DNA of 50,822 bases from Brooklawnia cerclae (GTDB lineage Bacteria; Actinomycetota; Actinomycetes; Propionibacteriales; Propionibacteriaceae): the NCBI RefSeq assembly GCF_011758645.1, contig NZ_JAAMOZ010000006.1, positions 1 to 50,822 on the forward strand, in the 5' to 3' direction. Positions 1-7,989 of this stretch are shown piece after piece. Numbering within the stretch: the first letter of the stretch is position 1; the number at the start of each line of letters is the position of its first letter. The notes under the pieces are model-generated. The model searched no databases. It worked only from the letters and a program-made list of their open reading frames with translations, and was not told where the DNA came from. The position numbers and the translations under genes were made by a program.

Positions 1-895
1 ACGATGACACCCCGCCGAGCAGGACGACCCCGATGATGATGGGGCGGTCGTTGGAGGCCACCGACTGGACCGCGAGCTGGCCGATGCCCTGGAGGCCGAA
101 CACCTGCTCGATGACGATCGCCCCGCCCAGGAGCACCGCGATGTCGTTGCCGAGTTGCGTCGTCAGCGGCGTCAGCGTCGAGCGCATCGCGTGCTTGTAG
201 ATCACCTGGCGTTCGGTCAGCCCCTTGGCCCTGGCCGTGCGTATGTAGTCCTCGCCGAGCACGTCGAGCAGCTGCCCGCGGGTCAGCCTCGCGTACACCG
301 CCGCCGTGACCAGAGCGAGGGTGAACCACGGCAGGACGAGGTGCCACGCCCACTGCACCGGGTCGTCGGAGAACGGTACGTATCCGCCGGGCGGGAACAG
401 CGTGAACCCGTTCTTCCGGGGGAGGAAGTACAGCGTGTACAACAGCACCATGCCGAGCACGAACGTCGGGAAGCTCAGGCCCACCAGCGTGACCATCTGG
501 CCGAGGCGGTCCCCGATGCTGCCCGGGCGCCGGGCGGAGAAGACCCCGATCGGCACACCCATCGCCAGCCACATCACGACGCCCCCGATGATCAACGAGA
601 TCGTCGCGGGCAGACGCGCGGCTATCAGTTGGGCGACCGGTAGCTGGTTGCGGTAGGAGAAGCCCAGGTTGCCCTGCAGTGCGTTGCCGAGGAACTTCAG
701 GTACTGCTGCCAGATGGGCAGGTCGAGTCCGAGGTTGCGGCGGATGAGCTCCAGGGTCTCCTCGGTCGCCTTGTCGCCGGCGATCATGCGGGCCGGGTCG
801 CCGGGCGCGACGTAGAACAGGGCGAACACGAACACGCTCAGCGCGAGCAACACCAGCACTCCGAAGCCCAGGCGCTTCATGACGAACCGGATCAT
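1..895 (-). CDS. Peptide ABC transporter permease, DppB/OppB type (partial, 3' end beyond window)
   Basis: The minus strand is open from an ATG at 895 to the left edge, about 298 codons, so only the last part of a usual 310-340 residue permease is missing. The translation starts with a hydrophobic helix (MIRFVMKRLGFGVLVLLAL) and shows the DppB-family hallmark of ARMIAGDKATEE followed by a long loop. It also carries the permease coupling (EAA) region, DYIRTARAKGLTERQV followed by HAMRSTLTPL. It would form half of the membrane channel of a peptide importer, paired with the downstream permease. Its ATG overlaps the stop of the preceding gene by 4 bases (ATGA), indicating translational coupling. 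It is the last visible gene of the transporter operon. The family call is firm; the substrate is inferred only from context. Confidence 0.88.
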   Translation of the reverse strand, partial: MIRFVMKRLGFGVLVLLALSVFVFALFYVAPGDPARMIAGDKATEETLELIRRNLGLDLPIWQQYLKFLGNALQGNLGFSYRNQLPVAQLIAARLPATISLIIGGVVMWLAMGVPIGVFSARRPGSIGDRLGQMVTLVGLSFPTFVLGMVLLYTLYFLPRKNGFTLFPPGGYVPFSDDPVQWAWHLVLPWFTLALVTAAVYARLTRGQLLDVLGEDYIRTARAKGLTERQVIYKHAMRSTLTPLTTQLGNDIAVLLGGAIVIEQVFGLQGIGQLAVQSVASNDRPIIIGVVLLGGVSS

Positions 896-1854
896 GCCGA
901 GACCTTCTTCCCCGCGGCGGCCATCTTGGCGAACCGTCGTGCCGCCGCCCTGCTCGAGACCCGCGAGGCCTTCGGGTCGAGGGCATCCCGAAGGGAGTCG
1001 CCCAGGACGTTGAAACTCAATGTGCTGAACAGCAGCGCGAGCCCCGGGAACAGCACGAGCCACGGGGCCGCCAGATACACCGAGGACGCCGAGGCGTCGG
1101 CGAGCATGCCTCCCCAGCTGGCCGCCGGGGGCACGATGCCCAGGCCGAGGAACGACAGGGTCGCCTCGAACACGATCGCCGAGGGGATCATCATCGTGGT
1201 GTAGATCGTGATCGTCACCGCGAGGTTGGGCAGCACGTCGACCACCATCATCGACAGGAGCCCCGCACCGAGCGAGCGGGACGCCTCGATGAACTCCCGC
1301 TGCCTCAGCGACAGCACCTGACCACGGATGATGCGCGCGAGACTCGCCCAGCTGAAGAAGATGATGACGCTCACGCTCAGCGTCAGCGACGCTCCGAACA
1401 CGGACACGATCGCCAGGGCGCACAGCAGGAAGGGGACGCTCATCACCAGGTCGATGAGCCGGGACAGCACGGTGTCCACCCATCCGCCGACGAAGCCTGC
1501 GACCGTGCCGACGATCACGGCGATTACCGAGGCGGCCAACGAGGCCAACACGCCGACCAGGAGGGACACCCGCGCTCCGTAGGCGAGGCGCACCAGGACG
1601 TCCCGCCCGAGGTGGTCGGTGCCGAGCAGGAACTCACGGGACGGGCCGACCGGCAGCCCCGCCGGGGTGAGCCCCGTGTCGCGGAACTGCTCGGCCTCGC
1701 CGTGGCCGGTCCACTGCGCGACGAGCGGTGCGGCGAGCGCGAACGCGATCAGCGCGAGGATGAACAAGCTCGCCACCACGCTGGCGGGATCGCGGCGCAG
1801 GCGTCGCCACGTGAGCGCCAGCGCGCCGCGTCCCGTCACCTCGATCGCGCTCAT
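892..1854 (-). CDS. Peptide ABC transporter permease, DppC/OppC type
   Basis: This 320-residue inner-membrane permease has the N-terminal OppC-type helix (residues about 25-47), then FLLGTDHLGRDVLVRLAYGA, a signature of DppC/OppC proteins. Several membrane helices follow. The coupling motif EASRSLGAG precedes DVLPN at about residues 190-210, and ATLSFLGLG lies near residue 235. It would pair with the DppB-type permease to form the channel. It overlaps its neighbours by 4 bases on both sides, so the ATPase and both permeases are one transcriptional and translational unit. A peptide or opine-like substrate is family knowledge. The link to hydroxyproline peptides is inferred from the divergent catabolic operon. 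Confidence 0.92.
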   Translation of the reverse strand: MSAIEVTGRGALALTWRRLRRDPASVVASLFILALIAFALAAPLVAQWTGHGEAEQFRDTGLTPAGLPVGPSREFLLGTDHLGRDVLVRLAYGARVSLLVGVLASLAASVIAVIVGTVAGFVGGWVDTVLSRLIDLVMSVPFLLCALAIVSVFGASLTLSVSVIIFFSWASLARIIRGQVLSLRQREFIEASRSLGAGLLSMMVVDVLPNLAVTITIYTTMMIPSAIVFEATLSFLGLGIVPPAASWGGMLADASASSVYLAAPWLVLFPGLALLFSTLSFNVLGDSLRDALDPKASRVSSRAAARRFAKMAAAGKKVSA

Positions 1855-3737
1855 GCCCGCTCTCCCGCCTGCACGAGCAGTTTCCTCGGTGTGCCGGGGT
1901 CGCGGAGTGTGGCATGCATGCTCGCCTCCAGGAGTCGTCGAGTGAACGGATGGTGTGGATGGTCGTGGACCTGCGCGGCGTCGCCGAGCTCGACGATCTG
2001 GCCCGCGTCCATCACGGCGATCCGGTCGGAGATGTGCCGGACCACCGCCAGATCGTGCGAGATGAACAGGTAGGACAGCCCGAACTCAGCCTGAAGTTCC
2101 TTCATCAGGTTGAGCACCTGCGCCTGGACCGAGACGTCGAGCGCGGACACGGGCTCGTCACAGATGATGAGGGACGGATTCAGTGCCAGTGCCCGGGCGA
2201 TGCCGATGCGCTGGCGCTCCCCGCCCGAGAACTCCCCGGGAAAGCGGTTGTAGTGCTCGGGCTTGAGCCCGACCACCTCCATCAGGTGCTGCACGAGGCG
2301 GCGCCGCTCGTCCCCGAACGCCAGATGGTGGATCCGGAACGGGTCGCCGATGATCGCTCCCACGCGCCGGCGGGGATTGAGCGAGCCGATCGGGTCCTGG
2401 AACACGATCTGCACCTCCTTGCGCAGCTGATGCCACTGCCGCGCGCCAAGGGTCGACAGGTCGTGCCCCGCGAGCCGCACTGTGCCCGCGTCCATCGGCT
2501 GGAGCCCGGCGATCACTCGTGCGAGGGTGGACTTCCCGCAACCCGACTCCCCCACCAGCCCGACGGTCTCCCCGGTGTGGACGACCAGGTCGATCCCCTT
2601 GAGCACCTCCCTGGGGGGCTGACGCCGCAGCGTCCCGCGCTGCGCGAAGCTGACGCGGACCCCGCTGACCTCCACGATCGGTGTGTTGCGCAGCAGATCG
2701 TCGGCCACGGGACGGGTGAGCCCCGGCGTCGGCACCTGCTCGCCCGTCCGGCTCGGCAGCGGTGCGGGCTCCTCGGACAGCACCGCCGGGCGCTCCAACC
2801 AGCAGGTCGCCTCGCCACCGTCGTCGTACACGCGCACGGGCGGACGCTCGAACCGGCACCGCTCCATCACCATCCGGCAACGGTCCGCGAACACGCATCC
2901 CTCCGCCACGTCCAGCAGGCTGGGCGGGCGTCCCGGGATGGCCACCAGCGGCTCTCCGGGCACTCCCCGCGAGGGGGAGGACGCGAGCAACCCGGCGGTG
3001 TACGGGTGGGCCGGCTGGCGGAAGAGTGCCTCGCTGCGGCCGGTCTCCATGCGGTTGCCCGCGTAGAGAACCATGAGGTCGTCGGCCACCGTCGCCATCA
3101 GCCCGAGGTCGTGGCTGATCATCACGATCGTCGTTCCGAGTTCGTGACGCATCTCGTCGAGCAGCTCGATGATCTGGTGCTGGACGGTGACGTCCAGTGC
3201 GGTGGTCGGCTCGTCGGCGATCACCAGCTGGGGGTGACAGATCAGCGCCATCGCGATCATCACCCGTTGTCTCATGCCACCGGAGAACTGGTGGGGGTAG
3301 GCGGAGAACGCCTGGTCGGGTTGGATGCCGACGCGCGTCAGCATCTCGGCGGTACGCCGCTGGGCCTCGCGGGCCGGCACCTTCTCGTGCGCCTGGATGG
3401 CCTCGACGATCTGGGCGCCGACCTTGTAGAAGGGGTGGAGCGTCGACAGCGGGTCCTGGAAGATCATCCCGATCTGGGAACCACGCTTGCGGCGCAGCTC
3501 CTCGGGACTGAGGGCGAGAAGGTCCTCGCCGTCGAGCAGGGCACGCCCGGTGACCGACGCCCCCGGCAGCAGACCGGTGATGGCCTGCGTCAGCACCGAC
3601 TTGCCCGAGCCCGACTCACCGACGATCCCGAACAGCGTGCCCGCCTCGACCGAGAAACTGATGTCCTGAGCGGCGTGGATGATCCCATCCTCCGTCGGGA
3701 TCTGGATGCTGAGATGCTCGACGTCCAGCAACGCCAT
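1851..3737 (-). CDS. Peptide ABC transporter ATPase, fused DppD-DppF (two ABC domains)
   Basis: At 628 residues this protein contains two complete ABC ATPase domains. Domain one has Walker A GESGSGKS at residues 40-47, signature FSGGMRQRV and Walker B VIADEPTTALD. It is followed by the oligopeptide-transporter C-terminal cysteine segment (CVFADRCRMVMERC). Domain two has GESGCGKS, FSGGERQRIGIARAL and IICDEPVSALDVS. In many importers these are separate DppD and DppF proteins; here they are one polypeptide, giving both nucleotide-binding sites on the cytoplasmic face. It lies 65 bases after the binding-protein gene, from which a strong hairpin separates it, and overlaps the next permease by 4 bases. 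All catalytic motifs are intact. Confidence 0.95.
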   Translation of the reverse strand: MALLDVEHLSIQIPTEDGIIHAAQDISFSVEAGTLFGIVGESGSGKSVLTQAITGLLPGASVTGRALLDGEDLLALSPEELRRKRGSQIGMIFQDPLSTLHPFYKVGAQIVEAIQAHEKVPAREAQRRTAEMLTRVGIQPDQAFSAYPHQFSGGMRQRVMIAMALICHPQLVIADEPTTALDVTVQHQIIELLDEMRHELGTTIVMISHDLGLMATVADDLMVLYAGNRMETGRSEALFRQPAHPYTAGLLASSPSRGVPGEPLVAIPGRPPSLLDVAEGCVFADRCRMVMERCRFERPPVRVYDDGGEATCWLERPAVLSEEPAPLPSRTGEQVPTPGLTRPVADDLLRNTPIVEVSGVRVSFAQRGTLRRQPPREVLKGIDLVVHTGETVGLVGESGCGKSTLARVIAGLQPMDAGTVRLAGHDLSTLGARQWHQLRKEVQIVFQDPIGSLNPRRRVGAIIGDPFRIHHLAFGDERRRLVQHLMEVVGLKPEHYNRFPGEFSGGERQRIGIARALALNPSLIICDEPVSALDVSVQAQVLNLMKELQAEFGLSYLFISHDLAVVRHISDRIAVMDAGQIVELGDAAQVHDHPHHPFTRRLLEASMHATLRDPGTPRKLLVQAGERA

Positions 3738-3762
3738 TGACGACCTCCTGAGTTCGTGGGTC

Positions 3763-3793
3763 GCCGGCGGGGAGCGCGATGCTCCCCGCCGGC
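3763..3793 (-). promoter_or_regulatory. Intergenic hairpin between binding-protein and ATPase genes
   Basis: A perfect 13-base-pair inverted repeat, GCCGGCGGGGAGC (3763-3775) and its complement (3781-3793), encloses a 5-base loop. It starts 10 bases after the binding-protein stop. No T-run follows on the minus strand, so it is unlikely to be a full terminator. Such hairpins usually protect the upstream mRNA from 3' decay or cause partial termination, giving more binding protein than permease. That role is inferred. Confidence 0.7.
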
Positions 3794-3802
3794 CGGGATC
3801 GA

Positions 3803-5572
3803 TCAGCGGGAGATGCTGACGTTCGTCCAGTCACCCTGGACGCCCAGCGCCCACGGCTTGAAGTTCTCCACCGCGGTCGAGTGATACAGAATCACCTTGG
3901 GGGCCGCGACCGAGATGATCGGGGCATCGGCCATGACCGCCTCGTCAACCTGGTGCCACAGGTCTGCGACCTTGTCAGGATCGGTCTCCTGCAGCGCCTG
4001 AGCGGCCAGCGCGTTGGCCTGTTCGTTGTTGTAGTCGACGTAGTTGTAGGTCTGGGCAGTCCCGGTGAAGGTGAACTGCGGCTGGAAGACCGAGCGCGCC
4101 GAACCACCCGCCCAGTCGGGCGTCCAGCCGACCGGGGCGATGTCCCAAGCGCCGGATGCCGTGTTCTCACGGTTGGTCATGAACTTCGAGTAGTAGTCGG
4201 CCGGCGTCACCGGGATCAGTTCGACCGTGATGCCCGCCTTGGCCAGGCTCGCCTGGATCGTCTGGGCGATGGCCGGTTCGGCGTTCTGCGTGCGATACGG
4301 CATCTTGAGGGTCAGACCGTCGGGGTAGCCCGCCTCGGCGAGCAGTTCCTTGGCCTTCTCCGGGTCGCCCGCGGAGTCGGTCGAGGGGTACGGGTCGAAC
4401 TCCTCGTAGCCGAGGACGCCGGGGCCGAAGATGCCGTTGTTGACCGCCGCCACGTCCGGGCCACCGAGCTGCTGCACGACCGCTGCCTTGTCCACGGCGT
4501 AGTTCAGAGCCTGACGAACCTTGAGGTCCTTCAAGGCCCCGTTGTTGTTGTCGGTCTTGGTGTTGATCCAGATGAAGGGGTTGACCTGTCCCGACGTCAG
4601 GGTGAACAGGTTCGGGTCGTTCACGGCCGTGAGCTGCTGCAGGATCGCCGAGGGGATCGTGATGTCGAAGGTCATGTCGGCATCGCCGGACTGCAGTTGC
4701 TGCATCGCGGCATCGGCGCTCACCCCGAAGGTGATCTCGATGCTGTCCACATTGGCCGAGCGCAGCGGGTCGGACTCGGGCTTCCACGCCTCGTTGCGGA
4801 CCAGGGTCATCGACTGATCGGCCACGTGCTCGGAGATCGTGTAGGGACCCGACGAGATGAAGTTCTCCCGCCACTCCGGCGAATCGGGCACGTAGTCGAG
4901 CGACTCCACCGCGACCGGGCTCACAGCCGGCAGCGACACCATGTAGATGAAGTCGCTGGCCGGTTCCGTGAGCGTGATCACGAGCTTGGTCGGGTCGGAG
5001 CTGTCGATGCCGGAGATGTCGTGGGACTCCATGTACTCCTTCATCGGCGCGGCCTCGGGGGACACCTCCTGGAAGGCCTCGCAGTACTCGTCCATGCCCT
5101 CGATGAGCGTCTGGAAGTAGCCCAGTGACGCCGCAGGAATCGAAGGATTGCACAGTTTCTCGAAGCCACGGGCGATATCGGCCGAGGTGATCTGCCGGGC
5201 GCCGGAGGGAGCGTCGAACTGTGCGCCCTCACGGATGGTGAAGGTGTAGACCAGCCCGTCGTCGGTCGGGGTCGGCACCTCGGTGGCCAGGTCGCCCTGG
5301 GCCACGATCCGCTCCGACTCGTCGGTGGAGGCCGCGTAGCTGATCAACTGCCGGGTGGTGGCGCGGAGCAGGTTGTTCGTCGACACCAGGGCGGCACTGG
5401 TCGGGTCGACATGGTCGACGTCCGCCGTGCCGACGATCTTGAGGACACCGCCGGTGGTGGCGGCTTCGGACGCGGAGTCGCCCGAATCGGACGAACCGGT
5501 ACAGCCGGTGAGCAGCAGGATGGCCGACAGCGTCGCAGCGCCGAGCCACCGTGCCTTGTTCGGGTGGATCAT
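3803..5572 (-). CDS. Peptide ABC transporter substrate-binding lipoprotein (SBP_bac_5 family)
   Basis: A 589-residue extracytoplasmic binding protein. Residues 1-24 form a lipoprotein signal peptide with basic start, hydrophobic core and lipobox LLTGC (Cys24), followed by a flexible Ser/Asp/Ala-rich linker. The body is typical of family 5 peptide-binding proteins, with the conserved KVRQALNYAVDKAAVV region and AKELLAEAGYPDGLTL near residues 355-435. It is the first gene of the transporter operon and is separated from the ATPase by a stabilising hairpin. Its promoter faces the divergent GntR gene, with a GTAATAT element between its -10 box and start. Substrate is unproven. Context suggests hydroxyproline or proline peptides such as those from collagen. 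Confidence 0.93.
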   Translation of the reverse strand: MIHPNKARWLGAATLSAILLLTGCTGSSDSGDSASEAATTGGVLKIVGTADVDHVDPTSAALVSTNNLLRATTRQLISYAASTDESERIVAQGDLATEVPTPTDDGLVYTFTIREGAQFDAPSGARQITSADIARGFEKLCNPSIPAASLGYFQTLIEGMDEYCEAFQEVSPEAAPMKEYMESHDISGIDSSDPTKLVITLTEPASDFIYMVSLPAVSPVAVESLDYVPDSPEWRENFISSGPYTISEHVADQSMTLVRNEAWKPESDPLRSANVDSIEITFGVSADAAMQQLQSGDADMTFDITIPSAILQQLTAVNDPNLFTLTSGQVNPFIWINTKTDNNNGALKDLKVRQALNYAVDKAAVVQQLGGPDVAAVNNGIFGPGVLGYEEFDPYPSTDSAGDPEKAKELLAEAGYPDGLTLKMPYRTQNAEPAIAQTIQASLAKAGITVELIPVTPADYYSKFMTNRENTASGAWDIAPVGWTPDWAGGSARSVFQPQFTFTGTAQTYNYVDYNNEQANALAAQALQETDPDKVADLWHQVDEAVMADAPIISVAAPKVILYHSTAVENFKPWALGVQGDWTNVSISR

Positions 5573-5602
5573 GTGGGTTCCCTCCGGGAAACGAATGGAT
5601 CA

Positions 5603-5800
5603 GTAATATGTTATAGACGACATTTCACTGAGCTTGAACGTCGGAAACATGACTGATACGTAAGTGTCACAAGATCGACTCAAACTACCGTTCTAATCCG
5701 CTCTGACTAGGTAATATCATCGGACGCAACTCTTCCTCACGCCGTCGCCACGACCATTTTCGTGGCTTCTGGACAGATCGGCAGACGAGTCCTGTAATAT
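5603..5800. promoter_or_regulatory. Three GTAATAT elements in the divergent regulatory region
   Basis: The heptamer GTAATAT occurs at 5603-5609, 5711-5717 and 5794-5800 in the 235-base gap between the transporter operon and the GntR gene, an AT-rich island in GC-rich DNA. The first abuts the transporter -10 box. The third overlaps the likely -10 box (TAATAT, 5795-5800) of the regulator. This arrangement suggests operators for the adjacent GntR protein controlling both directions, which is inferred. The last copy may serve only as a -10 element. Because that -10 ends 7 bases before the GntR ATG, the regulator transcript may be leaderless. Confidence 0.45.
5610..5638 (-). promoter_or_regulatory. 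Predicted promoter of the peptide transporter operon
   Basis: Read on the minus strand, TTCAAG (5638-5633) and TATAAC (5615-5610) are separated by exactly 17 bases, a good fit to a housekeeping sigma promoter. The start codon of the binding-protein gene lies about 38 bases downstream of the -10 box. The GTAATAT element at 5603-5609 abuts the -10 box on its downstream side, where a bound repressor would block initiation. Confidence 0.6.
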
Positions 5801-5807
5801 TTCACTC

Positions 5808-6497
5808 ATGAGCCTGCCCGTGCCCGTCGAGCCACCAGCCATCACACGGCTGGGCACTCGGCGCACCCTTCGAGAGCAAGTCCTCCACGAGTTGTCCTCA
5901 GCCATCACGACGGGCCAGCTCGCCCCGGGAGAGATGGTGAGCGTCCCCAGCCTCGCCGAACGGTTCAGCGTCTCGGCCACCCCCGTCCGTGAGGCGCTGC
6001 TCGACCTGGAGCACCGCGGTTTCGTCGAGGCCATCCGGAACAAGGGTTACCGGGTGACCGAGGTGAGCGAGCAGGACCTCATCGAGGTCGTCCAACTGCG
6101 GCGCTGGCTGGAGGTCGCCGCGATCCGCGAGGCAGCCGTGGTTTTTCCCGTCGCCGAGGCCGAGCGGTTCGCCACCCTGGCAACCGCCATCGTCGGCTAC
6201 GCCGCGCAGGGCGATCTGTCCAACTATCTGGCCGCTGACTGGCGCTTTCACCGCGCACTGCTGGAGCTGACCGGAAACCACCGCCTCGTGAGCACCGTCC
6301 GGGAGCTCCGCCAGCAGAGCAGGATGGTCGGCCTGCGCAACATCGTCGGCACTCCCACGCTCCTGCGCTCCGCGGAGGAGCACCAGCACCTCGTCGACCT
6401 GCTCGTCGACGGGGCCGCCGAGGACGCCGCCGACCTTCTGCACAGCCACATCGGGCACGTCCTGGGCTGGTGGTCCGGACGACCGGAGCTCCCATGA
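5808..6497 (+). CDS. GntR-family transcriptional regulator, FadR/FCD subfamily
   Basis: A 229-residue regulator with an N-terminal winged helix (about residues 20-85: TLREQVLHELSSAI, SVPSLAERFSVSATPVREAL, GYRVTEV). A C-terminal all-helical FCD ligand domain follows. The FCD metal-site pattern is present: Asp and His in ADWRFHRALL, a His in SAEEHQHL and a His in LLHSHIGH. It sits between the peptide transporter (divergent) and the hydroxyproline operon, whose first gene overlaps its stop by 4 bases, so it is probably autoregulated and co-transcribed. No Shine-Dalgarno is visible before the ATG. The start fits a leaderless mRNA from the TAATAT box at 5795-5800. The effector is unknown; a hydroxyproline-pathway compound is likely from context. 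Confidence 0.92.
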   Translation: MSLPVPVEPPAITRLGTRRTLREQVLHELSSAITTGQLAPGEMVSVPSLAERFSVSATPVREALLDLEHRGFVEAIRNKGYRVTEVSEQDLIEVVQLRRWLEVAAIREAAVVFPVAEAERFATLATAIVGYAAQGDLSNYLAADWRFHRALLELTGNHRLVSTVRELRQQSRMVGLRNIVGTPTLLRSAEEHQHLVDLLVDGAAEDAADLLHSHIGHVLGWWSGRPELP

Positions 6498-7687
6498 CCG
6501 GCTTGCGTCGCGTCGTCGTGATCGGCGCCGGGATCATGGGTGCGGCCTGCGCACGAGCGCTGGCCCAGGACGGCCACCAGGTGACCGTGCTCGAGCGCGG
6601 GGCGGTCGCCGGCCAGACCTCCAGCCACTGCGAGGGCAACCTGCTCGTGTCCGACAAGGGTCCGGGAATGGAACTCGAGCTCGCCAAAGCCGCCCGGGCG
6701 CGCTGGCCCCAGGTCGCGGCCGAACTCGCGGCCGAACTCGGCGAGCCCCTCGGTGACATCGAGTTCGAGCCCAAGGGCGGCCTGGTGGTCGCGACGACGG
6801 AGGCCGGTGGTGCGGCCCTGACCGGCTTCGCCGCCGAGCAGCGCGGCGCCGGCATCGATGCCGAGGCCCTCGATGTCGCCTCCACCCGCCGGCTCGAACC
6901 GTACCTGAGGCCCGACTGCACCGCGGCGGTGTGGTACCCGCAGGACGCGCAGTTGCAGCCCACCATCGCCGCCGAGGCTCTGCTCGCCTCGGCACGCCTC
7001 GCGGGAGCGAGCGTCCACATCGGAACCGAGGTGCTGGGCCCGGTGCTCGACTCCGGAGGCGCCCTCACCGGCGTCCTCACCCCGGGCGGCACCTTTCCCG
7101 CCGATCTGGTGGTCAACGCGGCCGGGCCGTGGTCGGGCGACGTCGCACGGCGGATGGGCGTCCCGCTGCCGGTCCTGCCCCGCCGCGGCATGGTGCTGGT
7201 CACGTCGCGGATGCCGCAGAAGGTTTTCCACAAGGTCTACGACGGCGACTACTTCGGAACCACCCAGTCCGCCGACAGCGGCCTCCAGACCTCGACAGTC
7301 GTCGAGTCGACACCGGCCGGTACGGTGCTCATCGGCTCGTCCCGCCAGCGGATCGGGTTCACCGAGTCGTTCGAGGTCGACGTGCTGGCCGAGCTCGCAC
7401 GCAAGGCCATCGAGCTGTTTCCCGTGCTGGCCGGCATGAGCCTGCTGAGAAGCTACGGCGGCTTCCGCCCGTACCTGCCGGATCATCTGCCGGTGATCGG
7501 CCTCGACCCCCGGCTGCCCGGCCTCGCGCATGTCACCGGCCACGAGGGCGCCGGCATCGGGCTGTCGGTGATATCCGCCGAACTGCTCGCCGACCAGGTC
7601 GCCGGCCGCGCCCCCGCCATCGGGACGGACGCGTTCCAGGTCACGCGACCCTCCCTGTCCGAGCACCTGAACGGAGAACCCCGATGA
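6494..7687 (+). CDS. FAD-dependent oxidoreductase (DAO family), putative D-hydroxyproline dehydrogenase subunit
   Basis: The ATG at 6494 is chosen because GGAG lies 5 bases upstream and the start overlaps the regulator stop as ATGA. The product is 397 residues. It opens with a dinucleotide-binding fold (VVVIGAGIMGAACARAL) and ends with the DAO-family segment RSYGGFRPYLPDHLPVIG and GHEGAGIGLS. Together with the next two genes it matches the three-component amine dehydrogenases (HcnABC / opine-oxidase / LhpBEF type): a DAO-like catalytic subunit, a small 2Fe-2S protein and a second FAD protein. In the LhpBEF type the complex oxidises cis-4-hydroxy-D-proline to pyrroline-4-hydroxy-2-carboxylate. 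The substrate is assigned from the downstream epimerase and deaminase. Confidence 0.87.
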   Translation: MTGLRRVVVIGAGIMGAACARALAQDGHQVTVLERGAVAGQTSSHCEGNLLVSDKGPGMELELAKAARARWPQVAAELAAELGEPLGDIEFEPKGGLVVATTEAGGAALTGFAAEQRGAGIDAEALDVASTRRLEPYLRPDCTAAVWYPQDAQLQPTIAAEALLASARLAGASVHIGTEVLGPVLDSGGALTGVLTPGGTFPADLVVNAAGPWSGDVARRMGVPLPVLPRRGMVLVTSRMPQKVFHKVYDGDYFGTTQSADSGLQTSTVVESTPAGTVLIGSSRQRIGFTESFEVDVLAELARKAIELFPVLAGMSLLRSYGGFRPYLPDHLPVIGLDPRLPGLAHVTGHEGAGIGLSVISAELLADQVAGRAPAIGTDAFQVTRPSLSEHLNGEPR

Positions 7688-7989
7688 CCAGTCGAGCGGT
7701 CGATCCGGCCGCCGACCCGATCCGCCCGGAACGAGTCGATCCGATCACCGTCCGCTTCGACGGCGTGGAGCTGCACGGCGTCCCGGGCAACAGCATCGCG
7801 GCGGTGCTGCTCGCCAACGGCATCACCTCATGGCGCGTCACCCGCGACGGGAACCACCGGGGGGTGTTCTGCGGCATCGGCGTGTGTTTCGACTGCGTCG
7901 CCGAGGTCAACGGACGCCGCGACGTACGACTCTGCCAGCGTCGCGCATGTGAGGGCGACGACATACGAACCCAGGACGACCACTCATGA
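7684..7989 (+). CDS. Small (2Fe-2S) subunit of the putative D-hydroxyproline dehydrogenase
   Basis: This 101-residue protein starts at an ATG overlapping the previous stop by 4 bases and ends overlapping the next start by 4 bases. Near residues 60-85 it carries the ligand pattern C-x4-C-x2-C followed by a fourth Cys (FCGIGVCFDC ... RLCQR). This is typical of the plant-ferredoxin-like small subunit (HcnA/SoxA-delta type) in multi-subunit amine oxidases. It would pass electrons between the flavin subunits. Its lack of any other domain and its position between two FAD proteins make the complex assignment strong. Confidence 0.86.
   Translation: MTSRAVDPAADPIRPERVDPITVRFDGVELHGVPGNSIAAVLLANGITSWRVTRDGNHRGVFCGIGVCFDCVAEVNGRRDVRLCQRRACEGDDIRTQDDHS

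Noticed and set aside
1914-3740. A 608-codon plus-strand open frame opposite the fused ATPase
   Set aside because: The opposite strand carries complete ABC motifs; this frame has none.
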